A stretch of 64,000 nucleotides of DNA from Sediminibacterium sp. (GCF_030695065.1 NZ_JAUYTR010000023.1:248001-312000); one strand, 5' to 3'; positions 25,245 to 35,702 are shown, counted from the first letter of the stretch. Notes: generated from the sequence alone by a model not told the origin. Translations and numbers: made by a program.

Positions 25245-26773
25245 GCCTTTGCAATATTGGTTTTGTTTCTAAAGGCGTAATATAAAATAAGTCCAATCAT
25301 TAAAGAGCATACAATTGCAATGGAAGAAGCAACGCCAGGATTTCTAGTTCCATTTTGCATATAAGGCGTAAGCCGACCATAATAAACAGAGAAATGAACA
25401 ATCACAGCAGTTAAACTTGCAGCAATGGCTGCTATTTTAGGGCAATCTTTTGTAAATATTCCAAATAAAACAGGAACAAAAGCACCGCAGAAATAAGCAT
25501 ACACTCCGTTCTGAGCAAATATTCCTACACTTAAATCGGGTGCCAATAATTGATTATAAGAAATGAAAATGGCAACAACCCCCATTAAAACAATCACCAA
25601 TCTATTCATAACCAATTCAGTTATAAATCCACCCGCCTGATTAGGATGTTTAATGATGCTATTACCAGTAAGTGGTTTAATAATATCGGAAGTAAATGTG
25701 GTACTTAAACTTTGAATAAGTCCTTCAAGAGTAGCCATGCCAGCTGAAATTAAACCCAACACTAAAACAATAGCTATATACACAGGAAAACGACTTACCA
25801 CAAATTGACTCATTACCCCATCTAATGGAATGGGTTTACCATTTAAACTTAATGTTGGAAATAAAAGTCTTGCATATAACCCAACAAAAACAACTAAAAA
25901 GAATAAAGCCAGTGCAACAATAGCTACTGTTAAATAACGATTCAAGTCTTTGTCATTTTTTAAAAGCAAGGAACGAGTTAAAATATGTGGTTGACATACA
26001 ACTGCTGTTCCAACTATTAATTGACAAACAGCAACTTCAAAAAAATCTCTGAATAAGGGACTAGAAGTATTGAATGGACTTGCTAATTGAGGATCAATGG
26101 CCGATAATTTATTTAAAAAACCATGTACACCTTCAGAAAAATGATCATAGCCCGAGCCAAGTAAAATAATTGTTACAATTATTTTTAAGAACGCTTGAAC
26201 TGTATTGGTGTAAACCATACTGTTAGCGCCCCCAAACATCATATAGGTGAAAGTGAATGCAACAACTCCAATTAAAGTTGGTAACACTGCTAAATTGAGC
26301 GATCTAGAAACCACTTGGGTTAACCCAACACAAATCATTACAATGAAAGCCATCATTAATAAAGACAAGAAACCAAAGAACAAGGCAAAACCTTTGCTCT
26401 GGTATCTTATACCCATCCACTGTGCAATTGTTTTGGCATTAACTGTTTGGCCATACTTTCGAAAACGTTTAGAAAGTACTGCTAAAGAAACCAATGTGCC
26501 AATGGGTAAAAAAACAGCCATGCTTAAAACCCCACTCACCCCATAATAAGCAACAAACCCCGGATTAATAATGAAAGTAGCTGCACTACTCATTGAAGCA
26601 GCTAAAGAGAGGCCTAAAAATGAAGGATTAAATTGCATGCTCCCCAAAGCAAAATCATTCATGCTATGCGTTTTCATAGCACCGCGTACCACAAAGAAAA
26701 CAATGGTACACATGTAAAGAATGATAGCAATCCAGATGGCAGTAACCATACCGGGCAAAGCATGATGGTTCAT
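25241..26773 (-). CDS. Sodium:solute symporter (SSS family)
   Basis: A 510-residue inner-membrane protein with about 13 helices. The N-terminal family pattern FALGSMQFNPSFLGLSLAASMSSAATFIINPGF (shown in part) covers about residues 41-73, with the Ser/Ala-rich sodium-site helix. It resembles the monocarboxylate/pantothenate branch rather than sugar carriers. It is the first gene of the cluster and, next to the acyl-CoA ligase, most likely takes up a carboxylate. A GTTACAAT/ATTGTAAC inverted repeat lies 12 nt before its start. Confidence 0.88.
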   Translation of the reverse strand: MNHHALPGMVTAIWIAIILYMCTIVFFVVRGAMKTHSMNDFALGSMQFNPSFLGLSLAASMSSAATFIINPGFVAYYGVSGVLSMAVFLPIGTLVSLAVLSKRFRKYGQTVNAKTIAQWMGIRYQSKGFALFFGFLSLLMMAFIVMICVGLTQVVSRSLNLAVLPTLIGVVAFTFTYMMFGGANSMVYTNTVQAFLKIIVTIILLGSGYDHFSEGVHGFLNKLSAIDPQLASPFNTSSPLFRDFFEVAVCQLIVGTAVVCQPHILTRSLLLKNDKDLNRYLTVAIVALALFFLVVFVGLYARLLFPTLSLNGKPIPLDGVMSQFVVSRFPVYIAIVLVLGLISAGMATLEGLIQSLSTTFTSDIIKPLTGNSIIKHPNQAGGFITELVMNRLVIVLMGVVAIFISYNQLLAPDLSVGIFAQNGVYAYFCGAFVPVLFGIFTKDCPKIAAIAASLTAVIVHFSVYYGRLTPYMQNGTRNPGVASSIAIVCSLMIGLILYYAFRNKTNIAKA

Positions 26774-26784
26774 AATGGCAAATC

Positions 26785-26809
26785 GTTACAATGAAATTAT
26801 TATTGTAAC
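26785..26809. promoter_or_regulatory. Inverted repeat before the symporter operon, likely operator
   Basis: Perfect 8-bp arms, GTTACAAT (26785-26792) and ATTGTAAC (26802-26809), with a 9-nt spacer. It lies 12 nt upstream of the first gene of the uptake cluster. No T-run follows, so it is more likely an operator or a hairpin over the ribosome site than a terminator. Confidence 0.5.
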
Positions 26810-26885
26810 CTATTCCGTTTTATAAAACCTTGCCAACGACTAAAAAAACAAGGCGAACTGCAAATAAAAGAGGGTAAAAGTAATT

Positions 26886-27614
26886 TTAGAGAAAGGATAA
26901 TTTACTCATAAGCTTATCCTTATAGGTTTTTCCAATAGGAATTCGCTGCTGATTAATAAAAAGTTCATCTTTTTCAATGGCTTCAATCTTATCTACATTT
27001 ACAATATAAGAACGATGTACCCTTAAAAACCGAGAAGAAGGAAATTTTTCTTCCACAGCAGCTAAGCTGGTATTTAATAAATACTTGCCCGCAGCAGTAC
27101 AAACCAAAGCATAAATATCAGATGCTTCAACCCATAATACCTGATTTAACTGAAGTTTTTCAAGTCTACCCTTTGTTTTAACAAATATGGAGTCGTCAAT
27201 GGTAAGCCCCTCTTTTAATACAGGAGTTACTTCTTTTCGTTGAGCAGCATTGTAGAGTGTAATTTCAATAGTAGAATAAAGGGTTTCAATTTTAACCGGC
27301 TTAACTAAATAAGCATAAGGCTCTGTTAACTTGGCTTTTTCAATAGTAGAGCTGTCTGCTAAGGCAGTTAAAAAGATAAAAGGTATTTGATAGTCTTTTT
27401 TAATTAGTTGAGCTGTTTCTATTCCAGACATTTCTCCGCTTAATCCAATATCTAATAAAACAAGGTCTGGCTTTAGTTCCGAAATTTTTTTTAAAGCGTC
27501 TTCCCCAGATTCTACATGCGCCAACACTTCAAAGCCAAGGTCATTTAGGGAAAGTGAAATCTCCTTGGCAATTATCCAATCATCTTCAACTAATAAAATT
27601 TTAATACCGCTCAT
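26886..27614 (-). CDS. LytTR-type response regulator
   Basis: A 242-residue regulator. The receiver is at residues 1-120 with D11/D12, phosphoacceptor D55 in LVLLDIGLSG, and Lys in YLVKPVKIE. A LytTR DNA-binding domain is at about 140-242 (ILWVEASDIYALV-like pattern, RFLRVHRSYIVNVDKIEAI). It lies upstream of, and in line with, the symporter operon with a 112-nt gap holding an inverted repeat. It is divergent from the 7TMR-DISM kinase, its likely partner. It may control the uptake cluster, but this is inference from position. Confidence 0.9.
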   Translation of the reverse strand: MSGIKILLVEDDWIIAKEISLSLNDLGFEVLAHVESGEDALKKISELKPDLVLLDIGLSGEMSGIETAQLIKKDYQIPFIFLTALADSSTIEKAKLTEPYAYLVKPVKIETLYSTIEITLYNAAQRKEVTPVLKEGLTIDDSIFVKTKGRLEKLQLNQVLWVEASDIYALVCTAAGKYLLNTSLAAVEEKFPSSRFLRVHRSYIVNVDKIEAIEKDELFINQQRIPIGKTYKDKLMSKLSFL

Positions 27615-27674
27615 TCGTTAAATTTAGGGCAAATATTTATTCTGAAGCAAACCCTTTACATATTCCTTTTTATA

Positions 27675-29495
27675 ATGCTTGCTAACATGGGGTATGCAAA
27701 AGAAAGCATTATATCATTTAAAGGGAAACCAATAGTTATTGAAAAAGAAATCAGTTGGACAAAACAATTTCATCAAGAAAACCGCCACTTCTACAAAGGT
27801 ACTTTTTCATTAATTAGTAATACAAAAACCGATCAAGACCTTATTTTACAATTTTCAAAGACAGGTAGGGTACGTGTAGTAATTACAAATGACTCAGGTG
27901 TTACACAGGAATTAGTAACTGGTGCCTTGCTACCCTTAAACAAAAGAAGTCATCCATCTAATATTAATGCAGTCCAATTTATACTTTTAAAAAATCTGCT
28001 TTACAAGGTTGATATTTACTATGAACCTGTTTATAGCATATACGATCCAAGAAATTTTAAACTAATAATAGAGCCAACCACTTTATTTGAACAGCAGGAT
28101 ACAGGAAGGTTATTTTGGCAGGGAATGTTTTTAGGGACCATATTAGTAATGGCGCTTTATAATTTATTTATCTTCTATGGAGTAAGAGATGAAAGTTATC
28201 TCTACTATGTTTTTAGTATTGTTGGTCTTGGCCTTTACCTTGCATTTTATTACGGATTTGGAATTGAATATTTATGGCCTAACTCGCCAAGATGGGATAC
28301 TTTCTGTTATTCAATTATTGTTCCTTTAACCAATATTGCACGATTACTATTTACTAAAACGTATCTGAATACAAGTAAGTATATGCCAGTAACGAATAGG
28401 ATTATTCAGTTGCTCTTAATAGCATGCAGTATTTTACTTGTTTCAGGAATAGTTAGTTTTATTTATGATGTAGACCTGTTTGAAACTTTGGTAACAGGCG
28501 TTGGTTTTATTGGAACATTGGTATTAATTTTCATGTTGGTTGCAGGTTTAATAGCTTATTACAAAGACCAATACGAACCCGCTAAGTACTTTATTACAGC
28601 CAATGCGCTTTTGGTTATAGGGGCTATATTATTTATTCTGCGAGAAATGTCATTGGTTGAAGACAATTTTTACACAAGATATATTTTGCAGATAGGCTTT
28701 GTAATTCAGGTAATCATATTTGCATTAGGATTAGCCAGTAGGTACAATAGAACCAGGGTTACCGTGCAATTATTAGAGGAGTCTAAAGAACAATTGTCTC
28801 AATTAAATAGTGTTAAGGATAAATTATTTTCAATCATTTCGCATGATCTTAGAAATCCATTGGCAACTATGCAATCTTTTCTAAAGTTGATTACACAGCA
28901 CCATGAAAAATTGAATGAAGAAGAAAAAAAGAAAATGATTAAAGAGGCGCAAGGCTCACTAGATTATTTAAATGAGTTATTGTACAATGTATTACAGTGG
29001 AGCAAAAGTCAAATGCATTTATTAGAATTTAGGCCAGAAAAGCTGCAAGCAAAAACTGCTTTAGAAAAAAATATTCGCCTTTTATATTTGCAAGCACATA
29101 TGAAACAGGTGCAAATTGAGCAGTCTATTTCAGATGATCATATTATTTATGCAGACAAAGAAATGCTAGATTTTATCATTCGAAATTTATTAAGTAATGC
29201 CATTAAGTTTAGTCACAAGCACAGCGTAATACAAATAAATACGGAACAAAAAGAGCAGCATATCTTAATACATGTAATTGATGAAGGAGTTGGAATGAGC
29301 AGTCAAACCATTGAACAATTGCAAAAAGCCAGTTTAAGCAATTCAAGAAGAGGAACAGCCAAAGAGAGAGGAACTGGATTGGGACTATTGATTTGCAAAG
29401 AATTTATTGCCAAACACAAAGGAGAATTATTAATTAGCCAAGGCAATCAAAAGGGCAGTCAGTTTACTGTTCTGCTACCAAATGAAACAACATAA
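27675..29495 (+). CDS. 7TMR-DISM sensor histidine kinase
   Basis: At least 606 residues: an extracellular 7TMR-DISMED2-like domain (about 10-140), seven membrane helices (about 148-355), HisKA with SIISHDLRNPLATM, and an ATPase domain with NLLSNAIKFSH, DEGVGMS and RGTGLGLLICKE. The first ATG (27675) falls inside what reads as a signal peptide: the frame continues upstream as LKQTLYIFLFIMLANMGYA, with CTG at 27642 and ATT at 27639 and an AGGG about 10 nt before. A non-ATG start is therefore likely. Only about 24 nt would then separate it from the divergent LytTR regulator. Confidence 0.87.
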   Translation: MLANMGYAKESIISFKGKPIVIEKEISWTKQFHQENRHFYKGTFSLISNTKTDQDLILQFSKTGRVRVVITNDSGVTQELVTGALLPLNKRSHPSNINAVQFILLKNLLYKVDIYYEPVYSIYDPRNFKLIIEPTTLFEQQDTGRLFWQGMFLGTILVMALYNLFIFYGVRDESYLYYVFSIVGLGLYLAFYYGFGIEYLWPNSPRWDTFCYSIIVPLTNIARLLFTKTYLNTSKYMPVTNRIIQLLLIACSILLVSGIVSFIYDVDLFETLVTGVGFIGTLVLIFMLVAGLIAYYKDQYEPAKYFITANALLVIGAILFILREMSLVEDNFYTRYILQIGFVIQVIIFALGLASRYNRTRVTVQLLEESKEQLSQLNSVKDKLFSIISHDLRNPLATMQSFLKLITQHHEKLNEEEKKKMIKEAQGSLDYLNELLYNVLQWSKSQMHLLEFRPEKLQAKTALEKNIRLLYLQAHMKQVQIEQSISDDHIIYADKEMLDFIIRNLLSNAIKFSHKHSVIQINTEQKEQHILIHVIDEGVGMSSQTIEQLQKASLSNSRRGTAKERGTGLGLLICKEFIAKHKGELLISQGNQKGSQFTVLLPNETT

Positions 29496-29534
29496 TTTTT
29501 TATGGCGTATATTTCTGAATAAAATTCAGCCAAT

Positions 29535-32500
29535 ATGCATAAACTGCTTTTAGGTTTGCTCCTGATTACTGGCGCAGACTATTCATTTGCACAAACCAGC
29601 AAAGAACCTAGTACCGAAAATGTAAACCAATATTTTAAACCGATGAAATGGCGCAGCATTGGGCCTTTCAGAGGAGGGAGATCAAATACAGGTACTGGTG
29701 TTAAAGGAGATATCCATACTTATTATATGGGAACTACCGGAGGTGGACTATGGAAAACCAGCGACCGAGGAATTAGTTGGAAAAATATTTCGGACGGACA
29801 GTTTAAAACAGGATCAGTAGGTGCCATTGCAGTATCCGAAAGCAATCCCAATATTGTTTATGTAGGAATGGGAGAACACGCTATGCGTGGGGTAATGACG
29901 CACCATGGAGATGGCATGTATAAAAGTACAGACGCAGGAAATACCTGGAAAAAAATTGGACTAGACCTAACACAACATATAGCAAGGGTGATTATTGACC
30001 CAAGCAATCCAGACATTGTATATGTTGCAGCACAAGGAGCACTTTACAGCAATTCAACCGAAAGAGGCATATACAAAAGCACCGATGGAGGAACAACATG
30101 GAAAAAAATCTTATACATCAACGATAAAACAGGATGTGCAGAATTATCGATGGATGCGAAGAACCCCAGCATTTTATATGCAGCCATGTGGGATCATGGT
30201 AGACTGCCATGGAAAGTAATCAGTGGTGGTGCGGGAAGTGGTTTGTACAAATCAACGGATGGTGGAGCCAACTGGGAAAAACTAACAACAGGTTTACCTA
30301 AAGAAATGGGTAAAATGGCAATAGCAGTGAGTGGAGCTAATTCAGATAAAGTATATGCATTAATTGAAAGTGATTTCGATAAAAATGCAGGAGGATTGTA
30401 TGTATCTAATAATGCAGGAAAAAGTTTTAGTCAGGTTTCAGCTGAACATAAAATCATTCAGCGTGCATGGTATTATATAGAAGTATTTCCAGATCCGAAT
30501 AATGAAAACACGTTGTATGTATTAAGTGCGCCTGCATTAAAATCGATTGATGGAGGTAAAACATGGGAAAACTTACAAGGCGTTCATGGAGACTACCACA
30601 ACCTTTGGATTAATCCAAGCGATTCAAAAAATTTAGTGATGGCCGATGATGGTGGCGTAACCATCAGTTTTAATGGAGGACAAACCTGGAGCAGCCAAAG
30701 CAATATGCCTACAGCACAGATGTATCGCATTAATGTAGACAATTTATTTCCGTATAATATTTATGGAGGGCAGCAAGACAATTCATCGGTAAAAATTGCC
30801 AGTAGGACTTTTTCCGGTGGAATTACAGCCGCAGATTGGTCTGCATCAGCAGGAGGTGAAAGCGCTTTCTTAGCATTCGATCCAAATAACCCAAGATATG
30901 TATTAGGAGGATCTTATCAAGGAACGATTGAAGTATTAGATACCAAAACCAATGCAAGTACCAATATTATGGCAGCACCCATACAGTACTTAGCAATGGA
31001 TGCCAAAGACATGAAGTATCGCTACAATTGGAATGCCCCTATTATTCATAGCCAACACGAGCCAGGCACTTACTATCATGGAGCACATGTATTATTAAGA
31101 ACAAGAGATATGGGTAAAACCTGGGACGAAGTATCACCAGATTTAACTCGGAACGAAAAAGAAAAACAAGTAAAGCCAGGCGTACCATTTACCAATGAAT
31201 CAGTAGGTGCAGAAAACTATGGAACATTAAGTTATGTGATAGAATCACCCATAGAGAAAGGAGTAATCTATACTGGAAGTGATGATGGATTGGTATATAT
31301 CACAAAAGATGGTGGAGCTAATTGGAAAAATATTACCCCAGCATCATTGGCAGAGTGTTTAATCAACGCAATAGAAGTATCTCCTTTTGATAAAGCAACC
31401 GTTTATATTGCAACCACCCGATACAAATTTAACGACCACACCCCAGGCTTCTACAAGAGTACCGACTATGGCAAAACCTGGACCAATATCAACAACGGAA
31501 TACCAGTTGGATCTTTTACACGCGTAGTAAGAGAAGACGATAAGAGAAAAGATTTGTTGTATGCAGGAACAGAAAACGGGGTGTATATTTCATTTAATGG
31601 AGGAAAAAATTGGAGTCCATTTCAATTGAATTTACCCAATGCACCAATTACCGATTTACGTGTACACCAAAACAATTTAATTGCAGCAACATCTGGTAGA
31701 TCATTTTGGATATTAGACGATTTATCATTGGTAAGACAGTACAAATTGTCTCCCAATGCATTATCAGTGTATGAACCCTCGCCAGCAATTTTAGCAGCAG
31801 GCAGTTCTGAACTAGACGGCAATAACGCAGACTTTGATGGAACTAATCCATACAGAGGAGTTAATCCGGCAACAGGAATAGTTGTCTACTATGATTTGCC
31901 CGAATTAAAAGAAAAAGCAGTGGTAACCATGACCATTAAAGATGGTTCTGGTAAAACAATTAGAACATTCAGTTCTAAAGCAGATCCGAATTATAAAAGA
32001 TACGACGGTGCACCTCCAAAAGAAGCACAATTGTCTACCAACAAGGGTTTGAACAGATTTGTATGGAACTTACGACATGCCACAATGCCGGGCATTCCGA
32101 ATACATATATTGAAAGTAGTTTCCGCGGACACAAAGCCATACCCGGAACTTATACTATTACTTTAGAAGCTGAAGGAAAAACAGTGAGTACCAATGCTAC
32201 CATATTGGCCAATCCAAATTACCCTACCACTGCAGCGGAATACAAGGAATTTGATGAAGCAATGACGGGCATGGAAACCACTGTAAAAGAAATGCATGAG
32301 TTAGTGAATGAGTTGTTTGCTAAGAAGCAACAATTAGACCAACTAATAAAAACGCTACCTACTGGTACTACCAAAACCAATGCGGAAGCATTGGCTAAAA
32401 AATTACAAGCATGGGATGAAGACATGATACAGCGTAAGTCTACCGCTTATGATGATGCAGAAAACTTCTTGAATAAATTTACAGCCAATTATATGTTCTT

Positions 32501-32681
32501 GATGAACCAAACAGAGAGTGATATTCCAAGGGTTAACCAACCAAATGTAGATTTACTAAAGAAATACACCACAGAATGGCAGGCATTAAAGGAAAGAGGG
32601 AACAATCTTAACAAAGTAGAAATTCCCGCATTAAATAAGCAATTGTTTAATGAAGGAATTGGCGCCATTCGTACAAATTAA
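29535..32681 (+). CDS. Sortilin/BNR-repeat exported protein (glycosyl hydrolase-like propeller)
   Basis: A 1048-residue exported protein with a signal peptide ([19 protein letters not shown]). Many BNR/sortilin-type repeats follow across about residues 45-720, for instance [30 protein letters not shown] and [15 protein letters not shown] beta-sandwich and a helical region (residues about 900-1040) end the protein. Such proteins are abundant in Bacteroidota and are often called glycosyl hydrolases on the basis of the propeller alone; no catalytic residues can be assigned. It is 39 nt after the kinase gene. Confidence 0.8.
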   Translation: MHKLLLGLLLITGADYSFAQTSKEPSTENVNQYFKPMKWRSIGPFRGGRSNTGTGVKGDIHTYYMGTTGGGLWKTSDRGISWKNISDGQFKTGSVGAIAVSESNPNIVYVGMGEHAMRGVMTHHGDGMYKSTDAGNTWKKIGLDLTQHIARVIIDPSNPDIVYVAAQGALYSNSTERGIYKSTDGGTTWKKILYINDKTGCAELSMDAKNPSILYAAMWDHGRLPWKVISGGAGSGLYKSTDGGANWEKLTTGLPKEMGKMAIAVSGANSDKVYALIESDFDKNAGGLYVSNNAGKSFSQVSAEHKIIQRAWYYIEVFPDPNNENTLYVLSAPALKSIDGGKTWENLQGVHGDYHNLWINPSDSKNLVMADDGGVTISFNGGQTWSSQSNMPTAQMYRINVDNLFPYNIYGGQQDNSSVKIASRTFSGGITAADWSASAGGESAFLAFDPNNPRYVLGGSYQGTIEVLDTKTNASTNIMAAPIQYLAMDAKDMKYRYNWNAPIIHSQHEPGTYYHGAHVLLRTRDMGKTWDEVSPDLTRNEKEKQVKPGVPFTNESVGAENYGTLSYVIESPIEKGVIYTGSDDGLVYITKDGGANWKNITPASLAECLINAIEVSPFDKATVYIATTRYKFNDHTPGFYKSTDYGKTWTNINNGIPVGSFTRVVREDDKRKDLLYAGTENGVYISFNGGKNWSPFQLNLPNAPITDLRVHQNNLIAATSGRSFWILDDLSLVRQYKLSPNALSVYEPSPAILAAGSSELDGNNADFDGTNPYRGVNPATGIVVYYDLPELKEKAVVTMTIKDGSGKTIRTFSSKADPNYKRYDGAPPKEAQLSTNKGLNRFVWNLRHATMPGIPNTYIESSFRGHKAIPGTYTITLEAEGKTVSTNATILANPNYPTTAAEYKEFDEAMTGMETTVKEMHELVNELFAKKQQLDQLIKTLPTGTTKTNAEALAKKLQAWDEDMIQRKSTAYDDAENFLNKFTANYMFLMNQTESDIPRVNQPNVDLLKKYTTEWQALKERGNNLNKVEIPALNKQLFNEGIGAIRTN

Positions 32682-32704
32682 TACAGCCTTATACAACTGA
32701 CCAA

Positions 32705-32712
32705 TATATTTG
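32705..32712 (+). promoter_or_regulatory. -7 promoter box TATATTTG
   Basis: An exact match to the Bacteroidota TAnnTTTG box, 20 nt upstream of the ATG of the following hydrolase gene. No clear TTG -33 element is seen at the usual distance. Confidence 0.4.
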
Positions 32713-32731
32713 TAAGACTAAATCATGCTTC

Positions 32732-33667
32732 ATGAAAAAGTTCTTACGGTATATTGGTTATTTTTTTGGTGCTATACTGGCATTACTAGTGATATTGTTT
32801 GTTGTATACTTTCAGCCAGACAGAAGTTTAGAAGAATTAAAACCGTTGTATGTAAACAACGAATCGGAGTTTATGCCATTGATGGGAATGAATGTGCATT
32901 ATAGAGATCAAGGCAATCCAACTGATTCAGTTCCTTTGATTTTAATACATGGCACCAGTTCTTCATTGCATACATTTGAAGAAGTAGTAAAAAGAATAGA
33001 CCAAACTAGAAGGGTAATCACTTTAGACATGCCGGCATTTGGACTAACAGGTCCTAATGCAACCAACGAATACAGTTTTAAATACTACAGTCAATTTTTA
33101 GACTCTTTTTTAACCAAACTAGAAATTCCACTTTGCGATATAGGAGGCAATTCATTAGGGGGAGGTATTGCATGGCAGTTCACTACCTATTTTCCGAATA
33201 AAGTGAGAAAGCTCATATTAATAGATGCAACAGGTTACCCGGTAATGAATGTAAAAGGCTCACTTGGTTTTAAGATTGCATCTACCCCAGTAATCAATAA
33301 TGTAATGTTATTCATTACCCCAAAAGCATTGGTGAGTGCCAGCTTAAAGGGAATTTATCAAGACCCCACCATTATTAATCAAGAACAGATTGATCGCTTT
33401 CATGATATGGCTATTGCAAAAGGAAATAGAAAAGCTTTATTGGCTATTTTCAAGAAGGGATTAGAGCAGGAGCCTGATAAGATTAAGACCATTCAAAAGC
33501 CCACGCTAATTATTTGGGGTGATAAAGATGGATTGATTCCTGTACAAAACGCCTACTTATTCAATAAGGATATTAAAGGAAGCAAACTGGCTATCTTAAA
33601 CAATATAGGTCATGTTCCCATGGAAGAAGACCCAACTAAAACAGCTGCGTTAATTAATGAATTTTAA
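32732..33667 (+). CDS. Membrane-anchored alpha/beta hydrolase
   Basis: A 311-residue hydrolase with an N-terminal membrane helix (YIGYFFGAILALLVILFVVYF, about residues 7-27) likely acting as an uncleaved anchor. Motifs: LILIHGTSSSLHTF, nucleophile elbow GGNSLGGG (about 140-147, Asn in place of the usual His before Ser), late Asp in WGDKDGLIP and His in NIGHVPMEEDP. Probably an esterase or lipase facing the periplasm. It has its own TATATTTG promoter and ends at a structured intergenic region. Confidence 0.83.
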   Translation: MKKFLRYIGYFFGAILALLVILFVVYFQPDRSLEELKPLYVNNESEFMPLMGMNVHYRDQGNPTDSVPLILIHGTSSSLHTFEEVVKRIDQTRRVITLDMPAFGLTGPNATNEYSFKYYSQFLDSFLTKLEIPLCDIGGNSLGGGIAWQFTTYFPNKVRKLILIDATGYPVMNVKGSLGFKIASTPVINNVMLFITPKALVSASLKGIYQDPTIINQEQIDRFHDMAIAKGNRKALLAIFKKGLEQEPDKIKTIQKPTLIIWGDKDGLIPVQNAYLFNKDIKGSKLAILNNIGHVPMEEDPTKTAALINEF

Positions 33668-33750
33668 ATCGGGGACAATCACACCCCCCGATATGAATGT
33701 ACCCCGATTGTAGGATTAAATCCTTATGCAATTTGCTTAAAAATCGGGAT
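33667..33750. repeat. Intergenic region with repeated ATCGGGG elements and alternative hairpins
   Basis: AATCGGGG (33667-33674) can pair with CCCCGAT (33686-33692) or with CCCCGATT (33702-33709). AGGATT-A-AATCCT (33712-33724) is a further palindrome, and ATCGGGAT recurs near 33743. The region lies between convergent genes and probably ends transcription from one or both sides, though no classical T-run follows the stems. Confidence 0.4.
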
Positions 33751-33788
33751 TTTCGTATACCCATTTTTAGGTATTTTGGGGAAACTCA

Positions 33789-35609
33789 TTACAATGAGCC
33801 AGTATTATTCACTACGTCTTTAATAACTTGGTCTAATTTTTGGGCAGCGTTATGCAATTGACTAATTAGCATTTCCTTTTCTTGAATATTCGCCACGTTG
33901 TCTTGAATAATTTTAGTAATACCTAAAATATCCGAAAGTGGTCCTCTAACCAAATGGGATTGTGCCCAAGCAATTTCTCGAAGTTTTTGGTTTTGCAATT
34001 TGATGCTTTCCATAGTTTCAATACGAGCAGTATTGTCTTTAACAACTCCAATAAACTTATAAATTAACCCAGCTTTGTTTTTATAACTAACCCCTGTAAC
34101 AATAACGTGTTTTAGATTACCCTTAGGGGTTTTTATCTGGAATTCAATAGGTTTTGATTCACCTTCAATTGAACTTTCCTTTAAAATCCATTTTTTATAT
34201 TGCTCAAGATAATCTGGCAGAACCATACTAGTAAAAACGTCTGTATGTGCCACTACCTCATTAGGTAACAAATCTAGAATACGAAACATTTCATCACTCC
34301 ATACTGCAAAACCACTTGGCAATTCAACTTCAAAACTACCCACATGTGCAATACCTTCGGCTTTTGAAAGCATTTCTTGAATGGTTAAAGCCTTTTCTAT
34401 GGTAGCTCTTTCTTTGGTTAAGTCTTTAAAATAGGCAGCTAAAAACAAATACTTACCCGCCCTAAAAGGGGCACAAGCAGTGATTCTTACCGGTTTTCTT
34501 TTGCCTTCAAAATCAAAAATATTTACATCTACAGATTGATAAGAATTAGTCTTTGTGAATTGATTAAATAGTTCCCCAACCATTTCTAAATCTTCAGGGG
34601 GGTGCAACTTTGTTTGATGCATGCCTATTAACTCAGCTTTGGTATATCCAAATAATTCACAAGCTTTATCATTTACATCTACCAAATGGCCACTGGTAGC
34701 ATCGGCAATTAATATTGCATCTTCTGCACCGTCAAACAACGCAGCATAACGCATATCTACAATTCTGGTTTCTTCCAGCTGTTCTTTAAGTAAAGTGATA
34801 TCATTGCTAAATAAAGTGACACCTAAGATTTTTCCATGTTGATCAATAATAGGGCTGTATTTATTTTCATAATACAACCGCTTTCCTATTGGAGTAACAA
34901 AATTACTGCTCACTACAAAACTTTCGCCTGCCAAAGCCCTATCATAACTAGCTTTAGCAGTTGCGTGCATTACTTCAGGTAAAACATCAAAAATACTCAT
35001 GCCAACCACTACTTCTTTTAGTAAAAAGTTTTTTGCAAACGGAATATAAGAATCTGAGAAACCCAAGAAGTTATAATGTTTGTCTATAGCTAATACAAAA
35101 AGATCTTTCGGACTATTCAAAATTGCTTTTAAAAAAGCGTTGTCTTTAATTACTTGTTTTTTTGTTTTCTCAAATTCTATTTGTGTTATACTAAAATTCT
35201 CCGAGAGTTGTTGGGCTTGCGTGATGTCTAAATGGGTACCAATAATCATCCCAGTTAATACGCCCTCTGCATTGCGCATGGCCGATGCTCTACTCAAAAT
35301 AGTAAGCCATTCTCCATTAGCATGCAACATCCTAAACTGCTGGGTATACTCTATTTCAGGATTTAAAATAAAATCGGAAAAATATTCTTTTGCATTTTCT
35401 AGATCATTGGGATGTAACCAGTTTTCCCAAACTTCTTTAATTGGATATTTTGCCCAATCAGCGCTTGTGTGGTCTTTGCGGCCAAGCATTTCAAAATAAT
35501 AGGTATTGCACCATAGCTCTTGGGTAAGCACATTGTATTCCCATCCACCTAATTGACCAACTGCTAAAAGGGTTTCGTATTTTGAACTATAATTAGAACT
35601 ATTGGGCAT
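33789..35609 (-). CDS. Multi-PAS signalling protein with histidine box but no ATPase domain
   Basis: A 606-residue cytosolic protein with about four PAS/PAC modules: about residues 10-135 (LLAVGQLGGWEYNVL), 150-275, 285-405 (FDGAEDAILIADATSGHLVDVN) and 410-535. A HisKA-like helix pair follows, with QSHLVRGPLSDILGITKII. The protein stops about 50 residues later, so there is no HATPase_c domain. The putative phosphoacceptor His is kept. Start at MPNSSNYSSKYE (35609) matches the paralogue. Next gene upstream is a shorter paralogue missing two PAS modules. Confidence 0.82.
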   Translation of the reverse strand: MPNSSNYSSKYETLLAVGQLGGWEYNVLTQELWCNTYYFEMLGRKDHTSADWAKYPIKEVWENWLHPNDLENAKEYFSDFILNPEIEYTQQFRMLHANGEWLTILSRASAMRNAEGVLTGMIIGTHLDITQAQQLSENFSITQIEFEKTKKQVIKDNAFLKAILNSPKDLFVLAIDKHYNFLGFSDSYIPFAKNFLLKEVVVGMSIFDVLPEVMHATAKASYDRALAGESFVVSSNFVTPIGKRLYYENKYSPIIDQHGKILGVTLFSNDITLLKEQLEETRIVDMRYAALFDGAEDAILIADATSGHLVDVNDKACELFGYTKAELIGMHQTKLHPPEDLEMVGELFNQFTKTNSYQSVDVNIFDFEGKRKPVRITACAPFRAGKYLFLAAYFKDLTKERATIEKALTIQEMLSKAEGIAHVGSFEVELPSGFAVWSDEMFRILDLLPNEVVAHTDVFTSMVLPDYLEQYKKWILKESSIEGESKPIEFQIKTPKGNLKHVIVTGVSYKNKAGLIYKFIGVVKDNTARIETMESIKLQNQKLREIAWAQSHLVRGPLSDILGITKIIQDNVANIQEKEMLISQLHNAAQKLDQVIKDVVNNTGSL

Positions 35610-35702
35610 GCACAAGAAATTAATACAATTAAAAATATTAATAACCGTTGGCATTTACCATTGGATATAGTTCTATTTTAGATAATATCAAATAAACGTC
35701 AA

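Noticed and set aside
29535..32681. Repeats in the sortilin-like gene as a DNA repeat array
   Set aside because: They are protein-level BNR repeats with diverged codons, not near-identical DNA repeats.
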